Source: Bacillota bacterium
GTDB lineage: Bacteria > Bacillota > Clostridia > DSM-8532
Length of the DNA stretch: 43,708 nt
Direction of reading: 5' to 3'
Assembly: GCA_023440865.1 (NCBI GenBank)
Contig: JAEXRM010000017.1
Span: forward strand, 1 to 43,708
In this document: positions 24,273-32,789 of the stretch, piece by piece
How the letters are laid out: every line of letters begins with the position of its first letter
How positions within the stretch are numbered: the first letter of the stretch is position 1
The notes under the pieces: generated by a model
The model's input: only the letters and a program-made list of their open reading frames with translations
Told to the model about the DNA's origin: nothing
Database searches by the model: none
Translations under genes and position numbers: made by a program

Positions 24273-24337
24273 TTTCCGGCGCTTCATGGACGCGATCGTG
24301 CGGTACAGCCGCCTGCAAGGGGTGGCATTCACAGGGA

Positions 24338-25528
24338 TCATACTTCAACGCCATCGAGTTTCAGCAGCGCATCCACCGCCCTGTCCAGTTGCCGGAACAG
24401 TGAAACCGGCGCCTGGATGGGGCTTTTCCTTTTCCTGGCCTCCGCGGCCAGCTCCAGCAGGAACGAGAGCTGCATCGGCGGCAGCATGCGCAGCGAATGC
24501 AGCTTCCCGGCCCAGAAGGCCTCGGTTTTCTGCGCGACGCGCAAGGATTCGCGCCTGGCCTCGTATTCGGCCTGCACTTGTGCGCGTCGCGCCCGGAGCG
24601 CATCCTCAAAGGCCGCCGCCGTATAGACCGGCAGACGGTCGATGCCATAGGCGGACGCCGCCTGCTCGAGGCCGGGAACCAGTTCCGCATCATATTTTGC
24701 GGCCAGCTTCCGCCATTCGCCCGGTTCCAGGCTGTACAGGCCGCCAGCCAGCCGGCCGAACGCCTTGCAGGCGTCCAGATACCCAAGCCGGCGGTTGCGA
24801 TCGAGGACTGCGGGGGTCAGGTCGAACATGCCGCCCAGGTCCTCGGGGTCGTGGATGAGCGTCAGCTGCAGGTTGTCGATCACCGGTCCGCGCAGGGTGG
24901 GCCGGTGCGACAACTCCACCGCCACGATGCGGTGGTACCCCGCTGCGCGCAGCATGGAGATCGGCACGTTTTCCGCAACACCGCCATCGAGAAAACGCTC
25001 TCCGCTTATGTTGACGGGATCGAGCCCCGGCAGGCCGGCGCTGGCCATGATGTAGTCGATGAGCCGGTTCTCCGGTATCTCGTCGATCCAGCGGGGCTGC
25101 GGCTTGAGTGAACGCAACAGCGCGGTCATGAGTCCGAACCGGATGCGGGCGTTCCGAACCCGGTCCTCGTGAATGAGGCTGCCGAGCAGGGCCCGCAATG
25201 GCTGCGTGTCGAGCCGATGCCGTGAGACAAGTTCGTGTGCGAGCACATGCATGTTCTTCAGGTTCAGCAGGTCCCCGGACTTGAGCGGATAGGGCTTGGA
25301 AAAAGCCAGGCACTGGTCCACCTGCAGGTTCCGCCACATCGCGAGCGCCTCGTCGAACGCCTCCATGGCGAACAGGGCGCCATTGATGCTGCCGATGGAG
25401 GTGCCCGCCACGGCGCCGAAATTGATCCCGAGTTCCCGGAAGGCTTCCCAGGCGCCCATCTCGAAGGCCCCGCGGGAACCGCCGCCGCCGAGGGCGAGTG
25501 CCAGACCCTGTCCGTCATCCGTTGCCAT
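24338..25528 (-). CDS. Patatin-like phospholipase
   Basis: 396 residues. Patatin domain: oxyanion-hole loop GGGGSRGAFEMG (14-25), nucleophile S44 in GTSIG, catalytic-dyad D181 in FLDGGVAENVP. The C-terminal 150 residues are helical and charged with no recognised domain. Family members hydrolyse acyl esters of phospholipids or neutral lipids; there is no signal peptide, so action at the inner face or in the cytosol is expected. ATG 25528 is preferred to 25612 because the fold starts there and AAGGGA lies upstream; the RBS is only fair. Convergent with the nucleotidyltransferase gene. Confidence 0.92.
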   Translation of the reverse strand: MATDDGQGLALALGGGGSRGAFEMGAWEAFRELGINFGAVAGTSIGSINGALFAMEAFDEALAMWRNLQVDQCLAFSKPYPLKSGDLLNLKNMHVLAHELVSRHRLDTQPLRALLGSLIHEDRVRNARIRFGLMTALLRSLKPQPRWIDEIPENRLIDYIMASAGLPGLDPVNISGERFLDGGVAENVPISMLRAAGYHRIVAVELSHRPTLRGPVIDNLQLTLIHDPEDLGGMFDLTPAVLDRNRRLGYLDACKAFGRLAGGLYSLEPGEWRKLAAKYDAELVPGLEQAASAYGIDRLPVYTAAAFEDALRARRAQVQAEYEARRESLRVAQKTEAFWAGKLHSLRMLPPMQLSFLLELAAEARKRKSPIQAPVSLFRQLDRAVDALLKLDGVEV

Positions 25529-25596
25529 GCTGCCACCATCCCTTGCCGCGCGTCGTGTGGTCTCTTCCTGTGATCGGCCTGACACAAACATACCAC

Positions 25597-25632
25597 AAAA
25601 AAGCCCTGCCATCCGGATGGATCGCAGGGCTT
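25597..25632 (-). terminator. Intrinsic terminator after the two-CxxC redox protein gene
   Basis: Minus strand: AAGCCCTG (25632-25625), loop, CAGGGCTT (25608-25601) running into TTTTTT (25602-25597). It separates the redox genes from the patatin gene. Confidence 0.88.
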
Positions 25633-25669
25633 TCGGCCGCTCGGGGCATGTTGTTCCGCAGGCGTCGGC

Positions 25670-26305
25670 CTACAGCTTTTCGAGTGTCGCCAGGAAGGCT
25701 TCGAACGGCTGGTCGCCGAGCAGCTCGGGTCCGTCGTTGAAGACGATCTTGGGCACGCCGCTGACATTGTAGCGGCGGGACATGTCCTGGAAGGTCTGGG
25801 CCTCGATCATTTCCGCGCGGATGTTCGGATTCTCGAGGGCCAGCTTGTGCGCCTTGGAAACGGCGCCCGGGCAATGCGGGCATCCCAGGGTCACGAACAC
25901 CTTGATGTCGACCGGCTTGCTGACCTTTGCCAGCTTTTCGGCGAACGCGGGAGGCAGGGGCTGGCCGGCGCCGGAGAGCTCCATCAGCGCGGAGAGGAAC
26001 GAGTTGATCTCATGGCCGGCCGGAATGCCGTAGAAGCGTATGCCACGATCCTTGCCATCCTTGTCGAGCAGGATGATGGCGGGGAACATCTCCGCCTTGA
26101 GGGCGACCGCCGTATCGGAGGCGCTGTCGACCTCGACGAGCGTGAGCTTGTCCGAAAGGCCCGACAGCTCCTGCATGAAGGAAGCGGTGTCCGCGCAGGT
26201 GTCGCAGTCGTCCTTGCGGGTGACAAGCACGGCGGTGACGGGATGCTTCATGTTGGCGAGAATTTGCTTGAGTTGGGCGGAAATCGTTTCATTGAGCAGT
26301 GCCAT
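25670..26305 (-). CDS. Protein disulfide oxidoreductase-like protein with two thioredoxin folds
   Basis: 211 residues, two tandem thioredoxin/glutaredoxin-like folds. CDTC (34-37) lies in the first and CPHC (142-145) in the second, with cis-Pro segments FPAII and VPKIV. This matches the PDO family and the N-terminal domain of AhpF, which passes electrons from a flavoprotein to thiol clients. Here both folds keep a CxxC, as in PDO; in AhpF only the second does. AAGGAAGG precedes the ATG. It lies 58 bp after a thioredoxin-reductase-like gene, its likely electron donor, so the two form a split AhpF-like pair; no AhpC lies beside them. Confidence 0.93.
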   Translation of the reverse strand: MALLNETISAQLKQILANMKHPVTAVLVTRKDDCDTCADTASFMQELSGLSDKLTLVEVDSASDTAVALKAEMFPAIILLDKDGKDRGIRFYGIPAGHEINSFLSALMELSGAGQPLPPAFAEKLAKVSKPVDIKVFVTLGCPHCPGAVSKAHKLALENPNIRAEMIEAQTFQDMSRRYNVSGVPKIVFNDGPELLGDQPFEAFLATLEKL

Positions 26306-26363
26306 GTGGATTCCTTCCTTTCGTGTCCGGTTTGGTGGCGCGGGTGTTCCGTTTGCCTTCGCG

Positions 26364-27377
26364 TCATGCCTGCAGCCTGTTGATCCATTCGTTCGCCTTC
26401 AGGGCGGCGCGCGCGCCGTCGGCCGCCGCGATGACGATCTGCTTGTAGGGGACCGTGGTCACGTCCCCGGCGGCGAAAATGCCCGGGATGTTGGTTTCCC
26501 CGCTTTCCCCGACAATCACCTCGCCATGGCTGGTGGTGTCGAGCAGGTCCTTGAGGAAGTCGGACCGGGCGATGTGCCCGATTTCGATGAAAACCCCGTC
26601 GGTCGCGATCACGCGCTCGGTGCCGGTGTTCGCATCCTGCACCCGCACGCCGGTCACCGCATGCTCCCCCTCGATTGCCACGATACGCGTCCACAGCAGC
26701 ACTTCGACGTTCGCCAGGCCGGCGAGCCGGTCGAGCAGCACCCTGTCGGCCCGCAGCGAACTGCGCTGCACCACCTTCACGCTGCGGGCGATGCGCGCCA
26801 GATCGATGGCCGCGCCGATGGCCGCGTTGCCGCCGCCGGCCACGACCACGTCGCGTCCCTGGTAGAACGAGCCGTCACAGATGGCGCAGTAGGAAACGCC
26901 ATGTCCGGCCAGCTCCTTTTCCCCGGGGATGCCCAGCTTGCGGGGCAGCGTGCCGGTTGCGAGGATGAGGCCCCTGGCATGGAATGTCCGCCCGTCGCTG
27001 GTGTGCACCTGCTTGATGTCGCCAGGCGTGACTCGCTCGACACGCACGTTGCCGGTGATGGGCACTTCGTGTTCACGCACATGGTTTTCGTACTGGCGCA
27101 TGAGTTCTTCCCCGCCGATGCGGTTCACGCCAAGCCAGTTCTCCACGGCCGTCGTGTCGAGCACCTGGCCGCCGATGCGCTCTGCCAGCACCGCCACGTT
27201 CAGTCCCTTGCGGGAGGCGTACAGGGCGGCGTTGAGGCCGGCCGGACCGGCGCCGACCACGAGCAGGTCGTAAACGGTCGAGGGATCGGCCTCCCTGCCG
27301 GTTGACAGAAAATTCATATTCAGGTTCAGGCCCGCGTCCTGGTTCATGCCAAGACCGAAATCGAGTCCGAAGTTCAT
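26364..27377 (-). CDS. Thioredoxin reductase-like FAD flavoprotein (TrxB/AhpF C-terminal type)
   Basis: 337 residues. FAD-binding VVGAGPAGLNAALYA (40-54), redox-active C164/C167 in YCAICDG, NAD(P)-binding VVAGGGNAAIGAA, and the FAD C-terminal motif IFAAGDVTTVPYKQ with I.AA.G..AA. PYKQIVIAAADGARAA is closest to the AhpF/NADH-type reductases. The first 25 residues are an unusual Asn/Leu/Gly/Phe-rich extension (MNFGLDFGLG, then NLNMNFLS) before the FAD fold; the ATG is supported by AAGGAA upstream. It heads a two-gene operon with the two-CxxC protein and probably reduces it. Confidence 0.93.
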   Translation of the reverse strand: MNFGLDFGLGMNQDAGLNLNMNFLSTGREADPSTVYDLLVVGAGPAGLNAALYASRKGLNVAVLAERIGGQVLDTTAVENWLGVNRIGGEELMRQYENHVREHEVPITGNVRVERVTPGDIKQVHTSDGRTFHARGLILATGTLPRKLGIPGEKELAGHGVSYCAICDGSFYQGRDVVVAGGGNAAIGAAIDLARIARSVKVVQRSSLRADRVLLDRLAGLANVEVLLWTRIVAIEGEHAVTGVRVQDANTGTERVIATDGVFIEIGHIARSDFLKDLLDTTSHGEVIVGESGETNIPGIFAAGDVTTVPYKQIVIAAADGARAALKANEWINRLQA

Positions 27378-27464
27378 GCGGCGTTCATTCCTTTCCGTTC
27401 ATGGGTGGCTGTTCACAGGACTGCGACACCGGTCGTCCTCCCGGGAACATGCTGACCTTTCCTG

Positions 27465-27495
27465 ACTATATTTTGCCCACGGATGGGGATTTCAA
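27465..27495 (-). promoter_or_regulatory. Probable promoter of the reductase operon
   Basis: Minus strand: TTGAAA (27495-27490), 19 bp, TATAGT (27470-27465), 88 bp before the reductase start. The spacer is longer than optimal. Confidence 0.4.
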
Positions 27496-27540
27496 TCAGT
27501 GATTTCATCACGAATGATGTTGCTTCCGGCGGACATCCGG

Positions 27541-27546
27541 TATACT
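27541..27546 (+). promoter_or_regulatory. Probable -10 element for the 7TM histidine kinase
   Basis: TATACT at 27541-27546, 84 bp before the kinase start; a TTGCTT lies 15 bp upstream, so the -35 match is weak. Confidence 0.35.
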
Positions 27547-27629
27547 TTTGGCAGGCGCCCCGCGATGTGTCCACTCCCGGAATGCGGGGGCGGGGCGCGT
27601 CATGTTGTGCCGGACAGGCGGGAGGTGTC

Positions 27630-29420
27630 GTGACCGAACGACTCGCATGGGAAATCCAGCGCATTGAGGCCTGGCATGTGGCGGCGCTGCTGGTGCTGGC
27701 CGGGGGCAACTTCGCCATCTGGCTCAAGGCGCGCAGAACGGTCGCCCTCCACACCTACCTGGCCGTCGAGGCGCTGCTGCTTGTGTGGATCGTCGCCAAA
27801 ATGGGCAAGACGGTCTCGCCGGAGCCGGTGACGCGGTGGTTGTTCATCGTGCTGCAGTATCTTGCCAACTGCTTTCTGGGCGCCGCCTTCCTGTTCTTCG
27901 CCCATGCATGGGCGCACAACCGGCTGCCGGAACGGCGCGTGCGTGTGCCGGTGCTCGTCGTGTCGGCTCTCTTCTTGGTCGGCATGGCGACCAATCCGCT
28001 CCACATGCTTTTCTACAGCCGGTACGACTTCTTCCGCGACGATTTCGGGCCGCTGTTCTACGCGCACCAGGCATGGACCTACCTGCTGCTGCTCGCCGGC
28101 ATCGCGCTGTGCGCCAGCCGCTTCATGTCCGCCTTCCGGCACCAGCGCAGGCAGGCGCTGCTGGTCGCGGCCGCGGTCCTGGTGCCCCTCGCGGTCAACC
28201 TGCTGTACGTGGCGGGCTGGTTCAAGCCGCTTTTCGGCTTCAAGCCCAAGTTCGACATCACGCCCATCACCACGATGCTGTCGCTGATGCTGTTCGCAAT
28301 CGGCACATGGCGCTACCGGTTCTTCGACATCACGGCGCTGGCCTGGCGCAGCGTGCTGGACCACAGGCCGGAAGGCGTCTGCCTGATCGGACCCGGCGGG
28401 CGGCTGCTCGACGGGAACCGGATGGTGATGCCGGGCGGCCCGGGTGAGAGGGATCTGGCGCATCTGATGCAGGCGGCGCCCTGGCGGCAAGCGGATGACG
28501 CCGGCAGGTCGGTTCCGGACGAAGGGCGCCATGCGGGGGAATCCGCGGACGCGCAGCGTGTCATGCCGCTGACGGAAGCCGCGGAAGCCCGATGCCGCAT
28601 GCCTGACGGGCGGCACCTTGCCGTTCGCTGGTTTCCGGTGGCGGATCCGGCGGCGGGTCCTGTGTCCCGGAGCTCCGCGGGCATCCTGCTGCGCTTTTCG
28701 GACGAGACCGAACACATGCGCGATCTGGAGGCGCTTGAAGAAAGAAACGCGGTGCTCTCGACGCTCAATGAGGCCGTCCGCGCCCAGGTGGAGGACCGGC
28801 GCACACTCGCCGTGGCACGCACCCGGAACCGGCTGGGGCGGGAGGTGCACGACGGGGTGGGTCATGCGGTCGTGTACGCGATTTCCCTGCTGGAGGTCGC
28901 GCGGCGCACGCTGGCGACCGATGCCGGACAAGCCCGCGAACGGACGGGGCAGGCGATACGGTTTCTGGCGGGGGCGGACAGCCTGCTGCGGGGGGAGCGC
29001 ACAGGCGACGGCGCAGGCACCTGGGCATGGCTGTCCGCCATGCGGGCCGAAGCGGACTCATCCGGACAGTGCATGGTCTTTCACGTGTCGGAAGCCCTGC
29101 CGCTGCCGGGCGGCACGGTGTCCGGGACGGCGGAGCGGATCTGCAGGGAGGCGGCCGCCAACGCGGTGCGTCATGGACGGGCGACCCGCATCGACCTGTT
29201 TGTGAGGGTGACGGGCAACTCGCTGCAGATCAATGTGATCGATGACGGGAATGGCTGCGGACCGCTCACGAAAGGGTACGGCCTGTCCGGTTTGGAGCAG
29301 GCCGTTGCCCGGCATGGCGGCGAGCTGGCCTTCGGGCCGATGGACCCGCACGGATTCGCCGTGCGTGCCGTGCTGCCGCTGGATGAGGCGGACCCGTCGT
29401 CCGGATCGCACCACGGATGA
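27630..29420 (+). CDS. NarL-type sensor histidine kinase with 7TM sensor
   Basis: 596 residues from GTG 27630, with GGAGG 4 nt upstream; a longer frame upstream has no fold. Seven or eight TM segments at about 18-225 contain the FGPLFYAHQAWTYLLLL and WRYRFFDI motifs typical of the HisKA_7TM sensor. A PAS-like part follows (about 240-365), then HisKA_3 with H407 in RLGREVHDGVGHAVVYAIS and HATPase_c with REAAANAVRHG and DDGNGCGP.TKGYGLSGL. All kinase parts are present. It converges on a LuxR-type response regulator 105 bp away, its probable partner, although that regulator is cotranscribed with a different kinase-like gene. Confidence 0.93.
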   Translation: MTERLAWEIQRIEAWHVAALLVLAGGNFAIWLKARRTVALHTYLAVEALLLVWIVAKMGKTVSPEPVTRWLFIVLQYLANCFLGAAFLFFAHAWAHNRLPERRVRVPVLVVSALFLVGMATNPLHMLFYSRYDFFRDDFGPLFYAHQAWTYLLLLAGIALCASRFMSAFRHQRRQALLVAAAVLVPLAVNLLYVAGWFKPLFGFKPKFDITPITTMLSLMLFAIGTWRYRFFDITALAWRSVLDHRPEGVCLIGPGGRLLDGNRMVMPGGPGERDLAHLMQAAPWRQADDAGRSVPDEGRHAGESADAQRVMPLTEAAEARCRMPDGRHLAVRWFPVADPAAGPVSRSSAGILLRFSDETEHMRDLEALEERNAVLSTLNEAVRAQVEDRRTLAVARTRNRLGREVHDGVGHAVVYAISLLEVARRTLATDAGQARERTGQAIRFLAGADSLLRGERTGDGAGTWAWLSAMRAEADSSGQCMVFHVSEALPLPGGTVSGTAERICREAAANAVRHGRATRIDLFVRVTGNSLQINVIDDGNGCGPLTKGYGLSGLEQAVARHGGELAFGPMDPHGFAVRAVLPLDEADPSSGSHHG

Positions 29421-29525
29421 AGCCGCAGGCGCATGATCCGGGAAGGCATCCTGCGCATCCGCGCAACCGGCGTGTCCTTTTCCGGCGTTCGCTCCGAATG
29501 GCCTGACACGCTGAGGCCGATCCTG

Positions 29526-30161
29526 TCAGATCAGTCCGTTCTGCAGCGCGAATATCGCCAGCTGCGTGCGGTCCTTCAGGCCGGCGAGCTCCAGCATGCG
29601 GGATATGCGGTTCTTGACGGTCCCCTCCGAATACCGGATGGCCTGTCCGATCTCCGCGTTGTTGCGCCCCATCGACAGATGGCGGAGCACGGCGAGATCC
29701 ACGCTGTCGAACTCCGGCAGGTCCTCGGTGCGACGCGCGGGCGGCGGGGACATGGCCCGGGTCATCTTCTCCATGGCGCCGGGGTGCAGCACGCACAGTC
29801 CCTCCATGACACAGCGGATGGCCATGGAAAGCGCTTCGGGCCGGATCTCCTTGAGCAGGAAGCCGTCCGCGCCATGGTGACAGGCCTGCCGGATCTGCTC
29901 GTCATCCTCGAAGGTGGTGAGCATGATCACCCGGGTGTCCGGCAGCGACGCCTTGATCGCTGCCAGCGCCGGAAGGCCGCCGGTGCCGGGCATGCGGATG
30001 TCGAGCAGCACGACGTCCGGACGGGTCTCCCGGCAGATCCGCGCGATGGCGTCGCCGTCGCCCGCCGTGCCGACGACATCGAAATCGGGCGTCTGGGCCA
30101 GAAGAATGTGGAGCATGTCGCGAAACAGCGTCTGGTCGTCAGCGATGGCGATGCGGATCAT
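29526..30161 (-). CDS. NarL/FixJ-family response regulator
   Basis: 211 residues. Receiver with IADDQ, phosphoacceptor D54 in VVLLDIRMPG, TT in VIMLTTF and Lys in GFLLKEI; C-terminal LuxR-type HTH (about 148-205) with LRHLSMGRNNAEIGQAI and GTVKNRISRML. HisKA_3 kinases pair with this regulator class, so both neighbouring kinase-like genes are candidates. Its ATG overlaps the stop of the upstream kinase-like gene by 4 nt (ATGA), showing tight translational coupling. It ends convergently with the complete 7TM kinase. Confidence 0.95.
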   Translation of the reverse strand: MIRIAIADDQTLFRDMLHILLAQTPDFDVVGTAGDGDAIARICRETRPDVVLLDIRMPGTGGLPALAAIKASLPDTRVIMLTTFEDDEQIRQACHHGADGFLLKEIRPEALSMAIRCVMEGLCVLHPGAMEKMTRAMSPPPARRTEDLPEFDSVDLAVLRHLSMGRNNAEIGQAIRYSEGTVKNRISRMLELAGLKDRTQLAIFALQNGLI

Positions 30162-31405
30162 GTGCTTTTTCCTCCGGGTGTCGCATGGATGGGAGGGGTG
30201 CCGTCCGGTTCGGGCAGCAGGCCGGACACGATGGACCGGATATCCTTCATCATGGCCCGGCAGCCGGCGATGGCCTCGTCCAGCGCGGCGGCCTGCGCGG
30301 CAGGCGTGTCGCCGGCTTGGCTGCGGCGCACCACCTCGAGGACGGACAGGATGGTGGTCACGCGTTGCCCGAGGGTTTCATGGATCTGCCGGGACACCCG
30401 GCCGTGCTCCCGTTCCGCCTCCAGGGTTCCGGCAAGGTGCAGGTAGTCGGAAAGCTCCCGGTTGAGGGCTTCCAGCTCGGCATTCCGAAGCAGGAGCAGG
30501 CGTGCGGTGCGGCAGGTCTCGGTGACATCCTGCAGCGAGCAGACCAGGCCGATGCGGCGGCCGGACCGGTCAGGCAGGGAGGTCGCGTGGAGGCGCAGGT
30601 ACAGGTCCCCATCCGAGCAGGAGAGGGGAAGCAGGGTCTCATACGGATCGCCGGCCCTGCCCGACAGGAGGGCGTCCCCTGCCGGAAGGAGCGGCGCCTC
30701 CTGCGGAAGCGCCGGGTTTGACAGTGCGGACAGCCGCACCAGAAAGGCATCGAGCGTCATCGCCGATTCCGGCATCAGGCCGGGCGGCAGCGCCTCGAGA
30801 TTGCGCTCGATGAGGTGGCCTTCGGTGTCGAATACCGCCACGCGGTCCGGCAGCCGCCTGACCAGCCGGTCGATCGAGAGGCTCGTCTCGGGGAGCAGGC
30901 GTCCGCGGAACCGCCACAGCAGGACGGTCAGGACCAGGGCGAGCATCACCGGCAGCAGGACGCCGGCTGGATCGGGGGAGATGTCCTCCGGGCCGACCGT
31001 CAACCCCTCCGGACCCGCGGGCAGCTGCAGCATTTCAGGGACATGGCCGGATACCGGTGCGGCCGACAGCCTGGCCAGGATGCCTGCATAGGCTGCCGCC
31101 ACCGGAAGGGCGGACAGACGGGGTCGCGCTTCGGGCAATGCCAGGCACAGGGCGGTGGCGGCCAGGCCGGAGAGGCCGCCCGACCACAGCTGCATGTGGC
31201 GGAACACGCCGCGCGATGCCGGCACGGCGCCGGCCAGCTCGAGCAGCGTGGCCGCGAGCCAGAGCACCAGGCCCGCGCACGCGACGACGGCCAGGACCGT
31301 CCGGATGCCGGGACGGCCGCTGACCAGCACATGGGTGGCCGCCAGACAGACGAGGACGGCGGTCAGCGCGAGCGATAACACTTCCGGCAGGACAATGGGT
31401 GGCAT
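30158..31405 (-). CDS. HisKA_3 kinase-like membrane protein lacking the ATPase domain
   Basis: 415 residues. Four or five TM segments at about 8-112 and one at about 147-165, a PAS-like region at about 175-300, a coiled coil at about 300-330 and a dimerisation/phosphoacceptor helix with H342 in RVSRQIHETLGQRVTTILSVLEVVRRS. The protein stops 50 residues after that helix pair (IRSIVSGLLPEPDG), where HATPase_c should start; no N, G1 or G2 box exists in any frame before the overlapping regulator gene. GGAGG precedes the ATG. It cannot phosphorylate itself but could be phosphorylated by, dimerise with or inhibit the complete kinase encoded opposite, or act as a phosphatase. A sequencing frameshift is unlikely because the end is coupled to the regulator start. 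Confidence 0.85.
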   Translation of the reverse strand: MPPIVLPEVLSLALTAVLVCLAATHVLVSGRPGIRTVLAVVACAGLVLWLAATLLELAGAVPASRGVFRHMQLWSGGLSGLAATALCLALPEARPRLSALPVAAAYAGILARLSAAPVSGHVPEMLQLPAGPEGLTVGPEDISPDPAGVLLPVMLALVLTVLLWRFRGRLLPETSLSIDRLVRRLPDRVAVFDTEGHLIERNLEALPPGLMPESAMTLDAFLVRLSALSNPALPQEAPLLPAGDALLSGRAGDPYETLLPLSCSDGDLYLRLHATSLPDRSGRRIGLVCSLQDVTETCRTARLLLLRNAELEALNRELSDYLHLAGTLEAEREHGRVSRQIHETLGQRVTTILSVLEVVRRSQAGDTPAAQAAALDEAIAGCRAMMKDIRSIVSGLLPEPDGTPPIHATPGGKST

Positions 31406-31461
31406 GCGTGGCCTCCGTTGCGCGGGCGTTCCGTTTGCCCGTCAGGATCATGTTCCCGGCC

Positions 31462-31490
31462 ATCGTACCGCATCCGGCGACGTGCGGCAA
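31462..31490 (-). promoter_or_regulatory. Promoter of the ATPase-less kinase/response-regulator operon
   Basis: Minus strand: TTGCCG (31490-31485), 17 bp, TACGAT (31467-31462), about 57 bp before the ATG. Confidence 0.5.
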
Positions 31491-31613
31491 GCGGTGCGCT
31501 CCGTCCATGCCCCCCCGGGGGAGGGCCGGCCCCGGCGCGGATGAAGCCGTGCCCGTTTTCCATTGTATGGCACCCGCGTCCGCGCACCAGTGCCGGAAGG
31601 CCACCGATGAAGC

Positions 31614-31654
31614 GACGATCGGCCAATCCCGCGGATCCGGGCTGGCCGATCGTC
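31614..31654. other. Long perfect stem-loop downstream of the UroD-family gene
   Basis: GACGATCGGCCA (31614-31625) pairs perfectly with TGGCCGATCGTC (31643-31654); the 17-nt loop can itself form a CCCG/CGGG stem. It lies 56 bp after the UroD-family stop with no T run on either side. The rest of the 304-bp gap (31406-31709) holds the promoter listed above and a C/G-rich stretch with no further feature seen. Confidence 0.65.
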
Positions 31655-31709
31655 ATGGGCGCCGTGCCCGGCGCGGACGGGAGTGCTCAGGCATGCGGGC
31701 CGCAGCGGG

Positions 31710-32789
31710 TCAGTACCTTCCCAGCGCCAGCCCCTTGTCGATGAAATAGCGGTAGGTGTCGTAGTCGACCGTGCAGGGGATCGAATGGTCGCTGTGCAGG
31801 GTGAAGCCGTATCCGTCCTTCACGGCTGGCACCTTTGCCTCGAGCTCGGCGTCGATGGTCGCCCGGTCATTGGTGTAGACGGTCCGCACGTCGATGCCGC
31901 CCATCAGGGACAGCCGGTCGCCGTATGCCCGGTGGATCCGCTGCAGATCCATGCCGGCCTTCACCTCGATGACCTGCAGGCAATCGATGCCCGACTCGAC
32001 CATGCCCGGCAGCAGGGGCTCCACGAAGCCGCAGGAGTGCATGACAACCGGCAATCCCAGGCGCTTCGCGTAACCGATGGTGTGCAGGTGACCGGGTTGG
32101 ATGAGCTCGCGGTACATCTCCAGCGAGAAGAATGGCTTGTGCTTGAAGCCCATGTCCTCGTAATACCAGATGCCGTCCGGACGGCCCTCCTCGGCGAACA
32201 GCATTTCCTGGAGCTCCACCGTGACACGGCTGTACACATCCACCATGTCCGCGATCCACTCCGGTTCCAGCGCCATGCCCACCAGCAGGTTCTCATGCCC
32301 GCAGACGGGATGCATCAGCTCGAAGACGTTGATGCCGCTCCAGAAGAAGAACTGGTTGTGCGCGGCGGCCTGCCGCTTCGCGTTGCGGTAGGCCTCGAAA
32401 TTGATCCGGCGTCGGTCCGCCGTGATGAGATGCCGGATGGCCTCCCAGTCCTTTTTCTCCTTGACGGTGAAGTCCACATGCTCCGGCGTCGTGTCATGGA
32501 GCCGGTGGCGACGCAGGATGGCGCCGTTTCCGTCCTTGACGAGCTGCGTGGTTTCCGTCTCCTCAAGCACGACCGGCTGGAAATCGAGATCCGCCGTGAG
32601 GTTGAAGGCCCAGCACTCGGCCATGTCGAAGCCGAAATGCAGGCCCATGTCCTCGCCCGGCTTGAGGTGGCCCTGGTCCGTCCACGCCTTCTGCGTGTCG
32701 CCCCAGAAATGCTCGTACAGACAGATGCGGTCCGTGGGTTGGCGCCTGAGCATGCGCTGCGTGCGTTCGAAGCCGGTCATCGTCGACAT
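31710..32789 (-). CDS. Uroporphyrinogen decarboxylase-family protein (methyltransferase-like)
   Basis: 359 residues with the TIM-barrel pattern of the UroD/MtaA/CmuA superfamily (PF01208): TGFERTQRMLRRQPTDRICL at the start, PDGIWYYEDMGFKHKPFFS in the middle, VVMHSCGFVEPLLPGMVESG (zinc-ligand HxCG as in corrinoid methyltransferases) and LSLMGGIDVRTV. HSCG favours a methyltransferase-type role over heme synthesis, but no corrinoid protein is adjacent, so the substrate is unknown. ATG 32789 lies 9 nt after GGGAGG. It is transcribed divergently from an AraC regulator, which may control it. Confidence 0.85.
   Translation of the reverse strand: MSTMTGFERTQRMLRRQPTDRICLYEHFWGDTQKAWTDQGHLKPGEDMGLHFGFDMAECWAFNLTADLDFQPVVLEETETTQLVKDGNGAILRRHRLHDTTPEHVDFTVKEKKDWEAIRHLITADRRRINFEAYRNAKRQAAAHNQFFFWSGINVFELMHPVCGHENLLVGMALEPEWIADMVDVYSRVTVELQEMLFAEEGRPDGIWYYEDMGFKHKPFFSLEMYRELIQPGHLHTIGYAKRLGLPVVMHSCGFVEPLLPGMVESGIDCLQVIEVKAGMDLQRIHRAYGDRLSLMGGIDVRTVYTNDRATIDAELEAKVPAVKDGYGFTLHSDHSIPCTVDYDTYRYFIDKGLALGRY

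Noticed and set aside
31710..32789. Heme-pathway uroporphyrinogen decarboxylase (hemE)
   Set aside because: The HxCG zinc-ligand motif and absence of heme genes favour the methyltransferase-like branch of the superfamily.
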